Source: Ignavibacteriales bacterium (GTDB taxonomy: Bacteria; Bacteroidota; Ignavibacteria; Tepidaquicellales; Tepidaquicellaceae). From it: 64,000 bases of DNA. The first letter of the stretch is position 1. Every line of letters starts with the position of its first letter. The position numbers and the translations under genes are program-made. The DNA is taken from NCBI GenBank assembly GCA_020635255.1, contig JACKAC010000001.1:1341501-1405500 (forward strand), written 5' to 3'. Under the pieces are notes generated by a model. That model was given only the letters and a program-made list of their open reading frames with translations. It did no database searches and was not told where the DNA came from. This document shows, piece by piece, positions 55,346 through 62,649 of the stretch.

Positions 55346-55387
55346 GAGTTTTTATGGGGAATTATAGGTAATCGTAAAACTTAAAGT

Positions 55388-55810
55388 TTACTCTTTACTA
55401 GGTCTATCTGACTTATCTTTGTTCTTTCCTTTGTGTTTACCTTTATTCTTACCTTTATGGTTCTTCCTGTTCTCCTCCATCTTTTGTATCTGATCTGAAG
55501 TTAATACACCGGAGAGCTGTTTCTTAAGCTGTTCCCTTTTCTCTTTCCTTGCAGTTTTAAATTCATCCTTTGACTTATCATACTGATCTTTCATCGAACT
55601 CATTTCGGTAAAGTGATTGTAGAATATATCATAGACGGATTTATATTGCGAATCTGTCAGATTGAGATTCGTTTTCATTTTATCTGCAACCTTTGTAGCC
55701 TTTTCAGAAGGAGATAGTTTTTTATGATCTCCGTTTTTGTTTTGGGCAAAAGACGAACCAACCGCAAAAGTCAGCAGTAATACAAGACCTAAGATTAATT
55801 TCTTTGTCAT
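55388..55810 (-). CDS. Spy/LTXXQ-like small exported protein, copy 1
   Basis: The 140-residue protein has a signal peptide (residues 1-22, ending SSFAQ), then a helical domain with LTDSQYKSVYDIFYNHFTEM and LTSDQIQKMEENRK. These are two LTXXQ-type motifs as in the Spy/CpxP periplasmic chaperones. The tail is a Lys/Gly/Asn repeat (KGKNKGKHKGKNKDK). It is one of three tandem paralogues. The Spy assignment rests on motif and size. Confidence 0.75.
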   Translation of the reverse strand: MTKKLILGLVLLLTFAVGSSFAQNKNGDHKKLSPSEKATKVADKMKTNLNLTDSQYKSVYDIFYNHFTEMSSMKDQYDKSKDEFKTARKEKREQLKKQLSGVLTSDQIQKMEENRKNHKGKNKGKHKGKNKDKSDRPSKE

Positions 55811-55881
55811 AATAAAGCATTTGATTTACAAAAAATTCTAAATTCTGAGTGTTTGACAAAGAATACCAATATTTGGTTTAA

Positions 55882-56265
55882 TCATCTTGGAGGCCCTTTT
55901 CTTATAAATTGACGCGAATTTTCCTGAAATTTCTCCCATTTATCCATCTGATTAGTGGTCAGTACGGCGGTCAATTCGTCCCTAAGTTTATCTGTGGCCT
56001 TATCCATAGCAGTAGCTGATTCATTCTGATCCATATCTTTATTTTTTCTCATCATATCATCCAGATTCTTATAGTACTCAACATAGATGTCGTAAACGGA
56101 ATTTGCCTGCTCGTTAGTAAGGTCAAGCTCCTTTATCAAAATACTTGTTACAGCAGACGCTTCCTTCTCTGGATTCGGTTTTTTAGGTTTATCACCAAAT
56201 TTTCTTTGCGCGTCTGCTGAACTCACTGCAACAAGCAAACAGCAAAATATAATTATTGTCCTCAT
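55882..56265 (-). CDS. Spy/LTXXQ-like small exported protein, copy 2
   Basis: The 127-residue protein has a signal peptide (residues 1-19, ending SSADAQ). Its helical part has LTNEQANSVYDIYVEYYKNLDDMM and LTTNQMDKWEKFQEN, matching the two motif positions of the neighbouring copies, and a short basic end (RKGPPR). It is more divergent than copies 1 and 3 and lacks the Lys-rich tail. Confidence 0.75.
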   Translation of the reverse strand: MRTIIIFCCLLVAVSSADAQRKFGDKPKKPNPEKEASAVTSILIKELDLTNEQANSVYDIYVEYYKNLDDMMRKNKDMDQNESATAMDKATDKLRDELTAVLTTNQMDKWEKFQENSRQFIRKGPPR

Positions 56266-56308
56266 GTTCTATTATATGACAGATAAAATATACTAAGTTT
56301 GATACTAA

Positions 56309-56725
56309 TTATCTATCACGAGGAGGAGGTCCTTGCCTGTCCCCTGGAGGACCTTGTCTCTGCCCCATCTCTTTATGAATTTCTTCCCATTTTTCCATCT
56401 GATCATCGTTTAAAATACTGGACATCCCGGTCTTCAATTCACTTTGCTTCTGATCCATAATTTTCTGCATGTCGTCTTCATTCTTTGAAAAATTTTCCAT
56501 AATATTCTTCATTTCGGAAAAATGGTTTTTGTAGACTTCATATACAGAGTTATATTGACTGTCGGTTAAATTCAAATCCTTTTTTAACCTGTCGGCGGTT
56601 TTCTCTGCCATTTCGTCAGGATTCATTTTTGGTCTATCACCGGGAAAATCTCCCTTAGGCTGGGCAAAGGAACTAACTGAAAGGAGAAGTATAAATACTA
56701 TCCCCAAAATCATCTTGGTTTTCAT
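56309..56725 (-). CDS. Spy/LTXXQ-like small exported protein, copy 3
   Basis: The 138-residue protein has a signal peptide ending SSFAQ near residue 21. The helical core has LTDSQYNSVYEVYKNHFSEM and LNDDQMEKWEEIHKEM. The C-terminus is a Gly/Pro/Arg-rich tail (RQGPPGDRQGPPPRDR). It is closest to copy 1 and is probably first in the transcript of the triplet. Confidence 0.75.
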   Translation of the reverse strand: MKTKMILGIVFILLLSVSSFAQPKGDFPGDRPKMNPDEMAEKTADRLKKDLNLTDSQYNSVYEVYKNHFSEMKNIMENFSKNEDDMQKIMDQKQSELKTGMSSILNDDQMEKWEEIHKEMGQRQGPPGDRQGPPPRDR

Positions 56726-56792
56726 TTCTTTATCTTTTAATGTTTAAATTCAATACGTAGATTTGACGATAACCGGAAGAAAAACTTGCAGA

Positions 56793-57485
56793 TTATTTGG
56801 TAGACTTAGATAGTTTGTCATTAATATAAAAAGGCAAGTAGTAAATAAAGAAGGAGATTAGTGCAAGGATCTCAAGAGAAATAAGGTAATAAGGCCACGG
56901 ACCCATAAAATTCAAAATACTCCCCTGCTCTGGTTTATACATTATAAAGCCGTAGTTGGCTCCGAGAACAATATTTATTAACAAAGCCGAAATAAAATAA
57001 ACTTGTGTCCAAATAAAGGTCCGCTTTATTGAAACCGGGTATGGACGCAACCGAAATGCAAAGGTGAAGTACATTATACTGATTATAATACTGGAATGAT
57101 TAACAAAGAAAATTATAAAACCTGGTGATGGGAAGTTTACCGTTATATCGGGGGTTATTAGAGCCTGAAGCGTTCCGCCCATAGCCCAAAAATAAGCTGT
57201 CTCATATGAGTATTGACTACGTGTTATAAAAGTAATAATTACTAAAATGATGACCCAGTCGCAGAGTTGCATTGGCAGGTTACCTTTGATCGAGAGATAT
57301 CCGTTAGCATATTTATCTGCAATAAATGCTGAGGTAGTTATAATAATTAAAATTATTAGTGTCCATGAGAGCGTCTTTTCGGTCGATGGGAACTTCCTGG
57401 CAGTATAGGCAAACGCAAACGAAAATACCACTGTCAGTATCAGGACAATAATGTGAGGAAGATTGAATAGAGTGAAATCGTTCAA
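56793..57485 (-). CDS. TIGR02206/YwaF-family membrane protein
   Basis: The 230-residue protein has six or seven transmembrane helices. The family signature is seen in LPMQLCDWVIILVIITF, then AYFWAMGGTLQALITPDI and FVNHSSIIISIMYFTFAFRLRPY. It starts with TTG at 57485; an in-frame TAG two codons upstream rules out a longer N-terminus. The function of the family is not known. It lies just downstream of the terminator that ends the DUF4160 gene. Confidence 0.82.
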   Translation of the reverse strand: MNDFTLFNLPHIIVLILTVVFSFAFAYTARKFPSTEKTLSWTLIILIIITTSAFIADKYANGYLSIKGNLPMQLCDWVIILVIITFITRSQYSYETAYFWAMGGTLQALITPDITVNFPSPGFIIFFVNHSSIIISIMYFTFAFRLRPYPVSIKRTFIWTQVYFISALLINIVLGANYGFIMYKPEQGSILNFMGPWPYYLISLEILALISFFIYYLPFYINDKLSKSTK

Positions 57486-57515
57486 ATTCTAATATCAGTT
57501 TGCTTATAGACAAAA

Positions 57516-57547
57516 ATAAAAAAGCCTGTGGAAAGAATCCACAGGCT
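57516..57547 (-). terminator. Terminator of the DUF4160 transcript
   Basis: A perfect 10-bp stem (AGCCTGTGGA 57524-57533 with TCCACAGGCT 57538-57547) is followed on the minus strand by T6 and more Ts. It ends minus-strand transcription before the YwaF-like gene. Confidence 0.88.
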
Positions 57548-57578
57548 CATCAGGAGGTTAAATGGTAACATTTCACCC

Positions 57579-57677
57579 TCACTTATCTGGCAAAACTCTT
57601 TTCTTCTCCTCAATAATAAGAATGTTCTTTGTATAAAACTCGTAATTCAATTCCTTATCCCTTATAGCATTAATCAT
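57579..57677 (-). CDS. Possible 32-residue peptide downstream of the DUF4160 gene
   Basis: The ATG at 57677 follows the DUF4160 stop directly (TGAATG) and opens a 32-codon frame (MINAIRDKELNYEFYTKNI, then LIIEEKKRVLPDK) ending 32 bases before the terminator. There is no ribosome binding site beyond re-initiation. It may be real or may be chance; no family recognised. Confidence 0.25.
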   Translation of the reverse strand: MINAIRDKELNYEFYTKNILIIEEKKRVLPDK

Positions 57678-57971
57678 TCAAACAGCCTTCTTGGGAGGCA
57701 TACTTTCCCAATTTTTGTAAAGATCGTTCTGGTGTTCCTTTGCCCATTTCAGAATGTTTATCGAAATATCAACGGGCAGTTTACCTTTAACGAGCGCGGG
57801 CTCATCGATAGAAAATACTGCGCTCGTACCTTTGTAATTCACACGGAAGTTAGGGAAATTATACATATCTGATCCTGCAGGCAGCATAAAAAACCTTATG
57901 CCGTCAAATTCAGCCACACGTTCTGCGGCACCTGTTATGTTCGTTTGGTCAGTTTTCATTTTTGTCATCAT
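57678..57971 (-). CDS. DUF4160-like protein
   Basis: The C-terminal half of this 97-residue protein (FRVNYKGTSAVFSIDEPALVKGKLPVDISINILKWAKEHQNDLYKNWESM) matches the DUF4160 pattern of a short beta-sheet followed by a helix ending H-x-x-x-L-x-x-N-W. The usual PPHFH motif before it reads NFPNF here, so the histidines are lost. DUF4160 genes are often paired with DUF2442 in toxin-antitoxin-like loci; no DUF2442 gene is seen. It is the last clear gene of the accessory stretch. Confidence 0.6.
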   Translation of the reverse strand: MMTKMKTDQTNITGAAERVAEFDGIRFFMLPAGSDMYNFPNFRVNYKGTSAVFSIDEPALVKGKLPVDISINILKWAKEHQNDLYKNWESMPPKKAV

Positions 57972-57991
57972 TTTAATTTCCCTGATCGAAT

Positions 57992-58063
57992 TTATTTACT
58001 GCCTTTTTGTTTCTCAGTACCGGGAAAAATAATATGATCTAGTATGGTAATTATTCTTTTCAT
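57992..58063 (-). CDS. Possible 23-residue peptide containing HIIFPGT
   Basis: An ATG at 58063 opens a 23-codon frame (MKRIITILDHIIFPGTEKQ, then KGSK) ending just before the DUF4160 gene. A weak GAGAT precedes the start. It contains IIFP, which recurs in other short frames and at the end of the 153-residue repeat protein. Support is limited to that resemblance. Confidence 0.25.
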   Translation of the reverse strand: MKRIITILDHIIFPGTEKQKGSK

Positions 58064-58121
58064 TTTTTTATCTCAGTATTTGTATTTGATCGTTCTATTC
58101 ACACGTTAATTTTATCACCTA

Positions 58122-58583
58122 TTAAGAAATAGATGTTACTGCACTTGTTGTAGGCGGTACAGGATTCGGGAAAATAATACCGTCCTCGTCATTCGGCGGC
58201 AGCATTGGAACGTCTACAAGTTGTATTGTAACCGATGACACATCATCAGGTGGTAATAATGGACCATCGCCATCATCTGGCGGTAATAATGGCATATCTA
58301 GATCAGCAAGAATTATTTGCGCACTGTGCTGATCATCCGGTGGTAATAATGGACCCATCCCGTCATCTGGCGGAAGTAATGGATTATCAGCAAGAATTAT
58401 TTGTGTGTTATGCTGATCATCTGGTGGTAATAATGGACCCATCCCGTCATTTGGTGGAAATAAAGGTCCATCTACAAATGATTTATCAACTTTGTTGATA
58501 TTTGTAGTATCAAACGTTGCACCGAGTGAAACGAATGAAAATACTGCAATTATAATTATTAAACTTTTTATTTTATTCGACAT
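58122..58583 (-). CDS. Exported protein with seven PLLPPDD-type repeats
   Basis: The 153-residue protein has a signal peptide (residues 1-22, KIKSLIIIIAVFSFVSLG). Seven copies of P-[LM]-[LF]-P-P-[DN]-D follow, separated by GMG, DGDG or a longer QH-x-x-QIILAD spacer, so a larger unit of about 28 residues repeats as well. The protein ends with DGIIFPNPVPPT. A GGAGG ribosome binding site precedes the ATG. It is 49 bp downstream of the PIIPT peptide gene in the same direction. I do not recognise a family; an extended, acidic, proline-rich surface or periplasmic protein is the simplest reading. Confidence 0.75.
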   Translation of the reverse strand: MSNKIKSLIIIIAVFSFVSLGATFDTTNINKVDKSFVDGPLFPPNDGMGPLLPPDDQHNTQIILADNPLLPPDDGMGPLLPPDDQHSAQIILADLDMPLLPPDDGDGPLLPPDDVSSVTIQLVDVPMLPPNDEDGIIFPNPVPPTTSAVTSIS

Positions 58584-58632
58584 TTTTATGTCCTCCGAGT
58601 TATTCTCTACTTTTAATTTTAAAATTTGTTAA

Positions 58633-58797
58633 TTAACAAGTTGGAATTATGGGTTCGCTGCAAGTAGGGATTATTGGAGCGAAAGTAGGAATAATCGGGC
58701 TACCCATTTCAACATCACAATTGTGAGTTGGAATAATTGGATTAAACGTAGGAATAATTGGACTAAAAGTTGGAATAATTGGATTTAAGTTTTGCAT
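58633..58797 (-). CDS. 54-residue peptide with six PIIPT repeats and three cysteines
   Basis: An ATG at 58797 with an AAGGAG ribosome binding site seven bases upstream opens a 54-codon frame: MQNLNPIIPTFSPIIPTFN, then PIIPTHNCDVEMGS, PIIPTFAPIIPTC, SEPIIPTC. PIIPT occurs six times, mostly every 7 residues, with Cys at 27, 46 and 54. The Pro, Ile and Thr codons vary between repeats (CCA/CCG/CCC/CCT, ATT/ATA/ATC, ACT/ACG) while the residues stay the same, which supports selection on the peptide. There is no signal peptide or leader. It resembles a RiPP precursor only loosely, as no modifying enzyme is nearby. Confidence 0.75.
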   Translation of the reverse strand: MQNLNPIIPTFSPIIPTFNPIIPTHNCDVEMGSPIIPTFAPIIPTCSEPIIPTC

Positions 58798-58894
58798 TTT
58801 AAATCTCCTTGCCGATTTTACGGCTTTTTTGTTTTTTAAATTTGTTTTTTATTTATCAGTATTTTGAGTAATCTAGTATTATCTATATTTCAAA

Positions 58895-59767
58895 TTAGGC
58901 AGAACTTGACTTTATTAAAGACATTTCTCTAAATTCATCTACGGTGAATGATTGGTTCCAACAAAGTTCAAAAATATTTACAAAGAACTGAGCAAACTCT
59001 TTATTCCTTACAATAATATCTGTTTTATTATGCTTTGGAATACTCTTATCATGAATATTCAAATACACAATTTCACGATCAAAAACTACCAGGATGACTG
59101 TTAACATTTTTGTTAGCCGAATTTGCTCTCCATTTTCTTCGTAAAATTTACATATATCAATGAACTCATTTAAAGTTACACCAGTATACTTCTCGTCTCT
59201 TTTAACTTTAAAATTTAAACTCACCTCGTAAATCGAACGATATATTCCACCTCTTCTAATAAAATCTTGTGTTATATTATCGGCTTCTTTAGAGACTTCC
59301 CCTTCCATCCTATTCATCATGAGTATTTCTTCCTTTGAGTTCTTAATAAGTTCCATAAATCTGATCATCCTGTGTTTATTAAATCCACGGACCAGTTCAA
59401 TGTTCATGGATTTACCATAGTTGCCTCCAGTATTATAGAACGGTATTACCTTTTTCAATAATTCAGATGCATCGTCGATTTTTTGGCTCGATTCTGTTTT
59501 AATATCATGTATGATCTTATCAGATATTACACGTGGATCTATGATTTCATACTTTAGGATAGTATTTGTTTCTATCTCATTACAGTATCCGCGTTCCACA
59601 AATACCTTAAGTATGTCATATATATCCGTTCTTCTGATCCCGGCAGCTTTTGCTACCTCAGATGCACTCATCTGACTGCCATTTAAAAGAGCGAGAAAAA
59701 CCTTCGATTCATTCTCTGTGAATCCAATTTTCTTTAAGTAAAGCTTTATCTCATCTAAATTTTCCAA
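58895..59767 (-). CDS. TrmB-family transcriptional regulator
   Basis: The 290-residue protein has an N-terminal winged helix-turn-helix of the TrmB type (LKKIGFTENESKVFLALLNGSQMSASEVAKAAGIRRTDIYDILKVFVERGYC, residues 11-63), a coiled linker and a C-terminal PLD-like sensor region (MRFMELIKNSKEEILMMNRMEGEVSKEADNI). TrmB proteins are mostly sugar-responsive regulators. The start is TTG at 59767; no ATG is nearby. Three promoter-operator units precede the gene, pointing to autoregulation. Confidence 0.85.
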   Translation of the reverse strand: MENLDEIKLYLKKIGFTENESKVFLALLNGSQMSASEVAKAAGIRRTDIYDILKVFVERGYCNEIETNTILKYEIIDPRVISDKIIHDIKTESSQKIDDASELLKKVIPFYNTGGNYGKSMNIELVRGFNKHRMIRFMELIKNSKEEILMMNRMEGEVSKEADNITQDFIRRGGIYRSIYEVSLNFKVKRDEKYTGVTLNEFIDICKFYEENGEQIRLTKMLTVILVVFDREIVYLNIHDKSIPKHNKTDIIVRNKEFAQFFVNIFELCWNQSFTVDEFREMSLIKSSSA

Positions 59768-60030
59768 AGGACAGACAATTAAATTAGTTAGCGTTTTATT
59801 GTTTTAATCTTTAACGAGATAACCTATATTGCATATGCAGTGTTCTGCAATATGTAATATAAATATTGGGTTTTTTCAAATGCACCATGCGTAAATGAAC
59901 ACACTGCACTCCCAATTTAGATTACCCTCGTATAAGAATAGGCTATTGTAAAATACTACCAGTAAACCTACCCCATAAACCTAACACTAAAACAGGTCAA
60001 TGCAAGCATAACCGCTTACAATGCCTGTCT
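59768..60030 (-). other. Leader region between promoter P1 and the TrmB gene
   Basis: No gene is supported in these 263 bases. Short frames exist (for example 59811-59888, 25 codons) but lack ribosome binding sites. An imperfect inverted repeat lies at 59828-59858 (ATTGCATATGCAG with CTGCAATATGTAAT) and may be a second kind of operator or a leader hairpin. Confidence 0.4.
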
Positions 60031-60087
60031 CAATATTGTTGTAGAAATTTCCTACAACAATATTGGAAATTCCATTTTAATTGTCAA
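60031..60087 (-). promoter_or_regulatory. Promoter P1 with operator
   Basis: On the minus strand TTGACA (60087-60082) is followed after 17 bp by AATATT (60064-60059). A 35-bp inverted repeat with 14-bp perfect outer arms (CAATATTGTTGTAG, 60031-60044 and its complement 60052-60065) is centred at 60048 and covers the -10 and start region. It is the nearest of three similar units to the TrmB gene. Confidence 0.7.
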
Positions 60088-60132
60088 GATAAATCTTTCA
60101 CGAAAACGATTCCCGTGATTTTAACAGTGATC

Positions 60133-60186
60133 TTATGGGAAAATTATAAATCCCATGGGCGTTCTGTTTAATTTCGTTGTTAACAT
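60133..60186 (-). CDS. Possible 17-residue leader peptide after promoter P2
   Basis: The ATG at 60186 lies just downstream of P2 and opens MLTTKLNRTPMGFIIFP. It ends in IIFP, like the end of the exported repeat protein. No clear ribosome binding site. Low confidence. Confidence 0.2.
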   Translation of the reverse strand: MLTTKLNRTPMGFIIFP

Positions 60187-60198
60187 TTTATATAGCTT

Positions 60199-60256
60199 CA
60201 ATATTGTTGTAGAATTAATCTACGACAAAATTAGAACAAAAAAATTTAAATGTCAA
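60199..60256 (-). promoter_or_regulatory. Promoter P2 with operator
   Basis: On the minus strand TTGACA (60256-60251), 17 bp, then TAATTT (60233-60228) within TAATTTTG, which also fits the TAnnTTTG form of Bacteroidota promoters. An inverted repeat centred at 60216 (TTGTTGTAGA / TCTACGACAA, one mismatch) lies over the predicted start. Confidence 0.7.
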
Positions 60257-60320
60257 GCCTTATTATTTTCGGGAATATTATACATTCACTACCTAAAATC
60301 TCTAATACTTCTGCGTTCAT
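60246..60320 (-). CDS. Possible 24-residue leader peptide after promoter P3
   Basis: The ATG at 60320, with AAGGA close upstream, opens MNAEVLEILGSECIIFPKII, then RLDI. It ends within the -35 box of P2 and contains CIIFP. The short spacing to AAGGA and the length make it uncertain. Confidence 0.25.
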   Translation of the reverse strand: MNAEVLEILGSECIIFPKIIRLDI

Positions 60321-60344
60321 TTCCTTGATTTTTATTAGAAAAAA

Positions 60345-60396
60345 TGTTGTAGAATCAATCTACAACAAAATTAATATAAATTATCACATTTGTCAA
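60345..60396 (-). promoter_or_regulatory. Promoter P3 with operator
   Basis: On the minus strand TTGACA (60396-60391), 17 bp, then TAATTT (60373-60368) within TAATTTTG. The inverted repeat TGTTGTAGA (60345-60353) / TCTACAACA (60359-60367), centred at 60356, covers the predicted start. It shares its arms with P1 and P2. Confidence 0.7.
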
Positions 60397-60489
60397 GTGA
60401 AATTTTATGAATAAAATCACTTTACAAAAAGATAACTTTGAGCTTAGAAACGCAGAAATCCTATATGGATAATGGGATTGCCCTATTCA

Positions 60490-60518
60490 TTGAATGTTAA
60501 ACGTAAAATGTCTATATT
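60490..60518 (+). promoter_or_regulatory. Promoter of tRNA-fMet
   Basis: TTGAAT (60490-60495), a 17-bp spacer and TATATT (60513-60518) lie so that transcription would start a few bases before the tRNA at 60528. Confidence 0.55.
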
Positions 60519-60527
60519 TATTTATAC

Positions 60528-60600
<73 letters not shown>

Positions 60601-60608
60601 CTAGAGTA

Positions 60609-60644
60609 AGAGTCTTTGATTTTTCAAAGACTCTTTTTTATTTA
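60609..60644 (+). terminator. Terminator of tRNA-fMet
   Basis: AGAGTCTTTGA (60609-60619) pairs with TCAAAGACTCT (60624-60634) around a T4 loop, followed by T6 and more Ts. Confidence 0.9.
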
Positions 60645-60793
60645 GCCGCTAACTTTCACCCCAATAACTTTTAAAATCAATCGTTTCATATATATACAGG
60701 TGATGTATATTGCGTTTGAAATTGATTTTGCATTCCATTAAGCCTATTTTTGTTTTTAAATAATCAATACAAACCACTCTTTAATAATTAAAT

Positions 60794-61543
60794 ATGAACA
60801 TTTTTGTTTGCGTTTCATTAGTACCGGACAGCACTACTAAAGTAAAAGTTGCATCCGATGGAAAATCTTTAGATGAAAACGGGGTAAGCTTTATAATTAA
60901 CCCCTACGATGAATTTGCGGTAGAGGAAGCTGTACAGCTCCAGGAAAAAGGAGGTTCCACCACAACCGCCATCTCCTTTGGAACAGATAAAGCTAAAGAA
61001 GCTATTAAGAAGGCTTTCCAGATGGGTATTGAAAATGGTGTTCTAATCAAATCCGATACCGATAACTTCGACTCATATACTGCTGCAAAAAATATTGCTG
61101 ACTATTTAAAAGATAAAAATCCTGATCTGATCCTATTCGGAAAACAGTCAATCGATTATGATGGAATGGTAGTGCCAAAAATGGTAGCGGAAATGTTAAA
61201 CCTTCCATGCGTAAATGTCGTCGTAAAGATGGAAATAAATGATGGAAAGATCACTGCGGAAAGAGAAATTGAAGGCGGTAAGGAGATAGTGGAAACCTCG
61301 TTGCCGGCTGTCATAGGTGCTCAAAAGGGACTGAACGAACCGCGGTATCCTAATCTGAAAAGCATAATGGCTGCTAAGAAGAAAACGATAGAGGAAGTCC
61401 CCCCTACTTACACCGGTAATACATATGAAATATTGGAAATGAGTTTACCTCCGGCAAAAGGTGAAGGAAAGATATTCAACGACGGCGCGGCATCCGTACC
61501 GGAATTAGTGAAGCTTCTACGTGAAGAAGCAAAAGTAATTTAA
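60794..61543 (+). CDS. etfB: Electron transfer flavoprotein beta subunit
   Basis: The 249-residue protein has the ETF beta pattern MNIFVCVSLVPDSTTKVKVASDGKSLDENGVSFIINPYDEFAVEEAVQL and the ETF signature region VETSLPAVIGAQKGLNEPRYPNLKSIMAAKKK. It binds AMP and pairs with EtfA. It passes electrons from acyl-CoA and other dehydrogenases to the quinone pool. The acceptor ETF-quinone oxidoreductase is not in the window. etfA follows by 26 bp. Confidence 0.95.
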   Translation: MNIFVCVSLVPDSTTKVKVASDGKSLDENGVSFIINPYDEFAVEEAVQLQEKGGSTTTAISFGTDKAKEAIKKAFQMGIENGVLIKSDTDNFDSYTAAKNIADYLKDKNPDLILFGKQSIDYDGMVVPKMVAEMLNLPCVNVVVKMEINDGKITAEREIEGGKEIVETSLPAVIGAQKGLNEPRYPNLKSIMAAKKKTIEEVPPTYTGNTYEILEMSLPPAKGEGKIFNDGAASVPELVKLLREEAKVI

Positions 61544-61569
61544 AATCTAAACGAGTTTAAAAATAGAAT

Positions 61570-62583
61570 ATGTCAAATAAGATATTAGCAGTAGCTGAAG
61601 CGAAAGACGGAAAATTTAAAAACCCGGCTCAGGAAGTAGTAACCGAAGCAAAGAAACTTGCCGAACAACTCAGTTCCGATTTCGAAGTTCTGGCAATAGG
61701 TTCAGGCATTGAAGATGAAGCAAAAAATCTTGGCGCTTTTGGTGCAAAAAAAGTATTAGTTGTTGATCTCAACGACCTCAATAGTAAAAGCGGAACGTCA
61801 GGTTTTGAATATTCCCAGTCTGCATTTGCAAAGGTCATTAGTGAAATAGCAAAACGTCAGGATACGGATATTATCCTTATGTCAGCAACATCCCTTGGCA
61901 AAGACCTTGCTCCAAGAGTTGCTGTAAAAAATGAATCCGCTATCTGTCCTGACTGTGTTGATATACAGGTCGATGGTGGGAAAATAATCGCAAAGAAACC
62001 TGTTTTTGCTGGAAAGAGCTATATTAAAGTTGCATTTAATAGTGACAAGATCGTACTCACCTTGAGACCAAATGTATTCAAAGCAGAAAAGACTGGCGAC
62101 GGAAGCGCTGAAGTTGAGGTTGTCGATGTAGGTTCTCTTAATATCACTCAGGATGATTTCAGATCTGTAGTCAAAGAGACAAAGGTTTCATCAGAAAAAC
62201 TGGATGTAGCAGAAGCAAGTATAATTGTATCCGGCGGACGAGGACTGAGGGGTCCCGAAAACTGGAATCTCATTGAAGACCTGGCGGGAGTACTTGGAGC
62301 CGCAACGGGAGCTTCGAGGGCAGTGGTAGATGCCGGATGGAGACCTCATTCAGAGCAAGTTGGGCAGACAGGCAAAACCGTTTCACCAAATCTATACATA
62401 GCATGTGGTATCAGTGGAGCTATTCAACACCTGGCGGGTATGTCATCTGCTAAATGTATTGTCGCCATTAATAAGGACAAAGATGCACCGATATTTCAAA
62501 TAGCCGATTATGGAATTGTTGGTGATGTATTTGAGATATTACCAGCACTCAAAGATGAGCTAAAAAATGTATTATCCAATTGA
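61570..62583 (+). CDS. etfA: Electron transfer flavoprotein alpha subunit
   Basis: In this 337-residue protein the C-terminal FAD domain has VSGGRGLRGPENWNLIEDLAGVLGAATGASRAVVDAGWRPHSEQVGQTGKTVSPNLYIACGISGAIQHLAGM, the ETF alpha signature, followed by IVAINKDKDAPIFQIADYGIVGDVFEILP. It forms the ETF heterodimer with EtfB. Confidence 0.96.
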   Translation: MSNKILAVAEAKDGKFKNPAQEVVTEAKKLAEQLSSDFEVLAIGSGIEDEAKNLGAFGAKKVLVVDLNDLNSKSGTSGFEYSQSAFAKVISEIAKRQDTDIILMSATSLGKDLAPRVAVKNESAICPDCVDIQVDGGKIIAKKPVFAGKSYIKVAFNSDKIVLTLRPNVFKAEKTGDGSAEVEVVDVGSLNITQDDFRSVVKETKVSSEKLDVAEASIIVSGGRGLRGPENWNLIEDLAGVLGAATGASRAVVDAGWRPHSEQVGQTGKTVSPNLYIACGISGAIQHLAGMSSAKCIVAINKDKDAPIFQIADYGIVGDVFEILPALKDELKNVLSN

Positions 62584-62649
62584 TATTGAAAGATTCACGA
62601 AACTTTTTATCTTAGTTAATGTATTAATATTTAAGAACCAAAGAGATAC

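Noticed and set aside
58633..58797. Reading the PIIPT repeats as a CRISPR or a plain DNA repeat
   Set aside because: The units are only 21-24 bp, directly contiguous, without spacers, and vary mostly at synonymous codon positions, so the repetition is at protein level.
58031..58890. Shared words (ATCTAGTAT and TCAGTATTT) upstream of the DUF4160 gene and the PIIPT peptide gene
   Set aside because: The words are short and their order is reversed between the two places, so chance in AT-rich DNA is likely.
59811..59888. 25-codon frame in the TrmB leader
   Set aside because: No ribosome binding site, no resemblance to the cassette peptides and in a region rich in inverted repeats.
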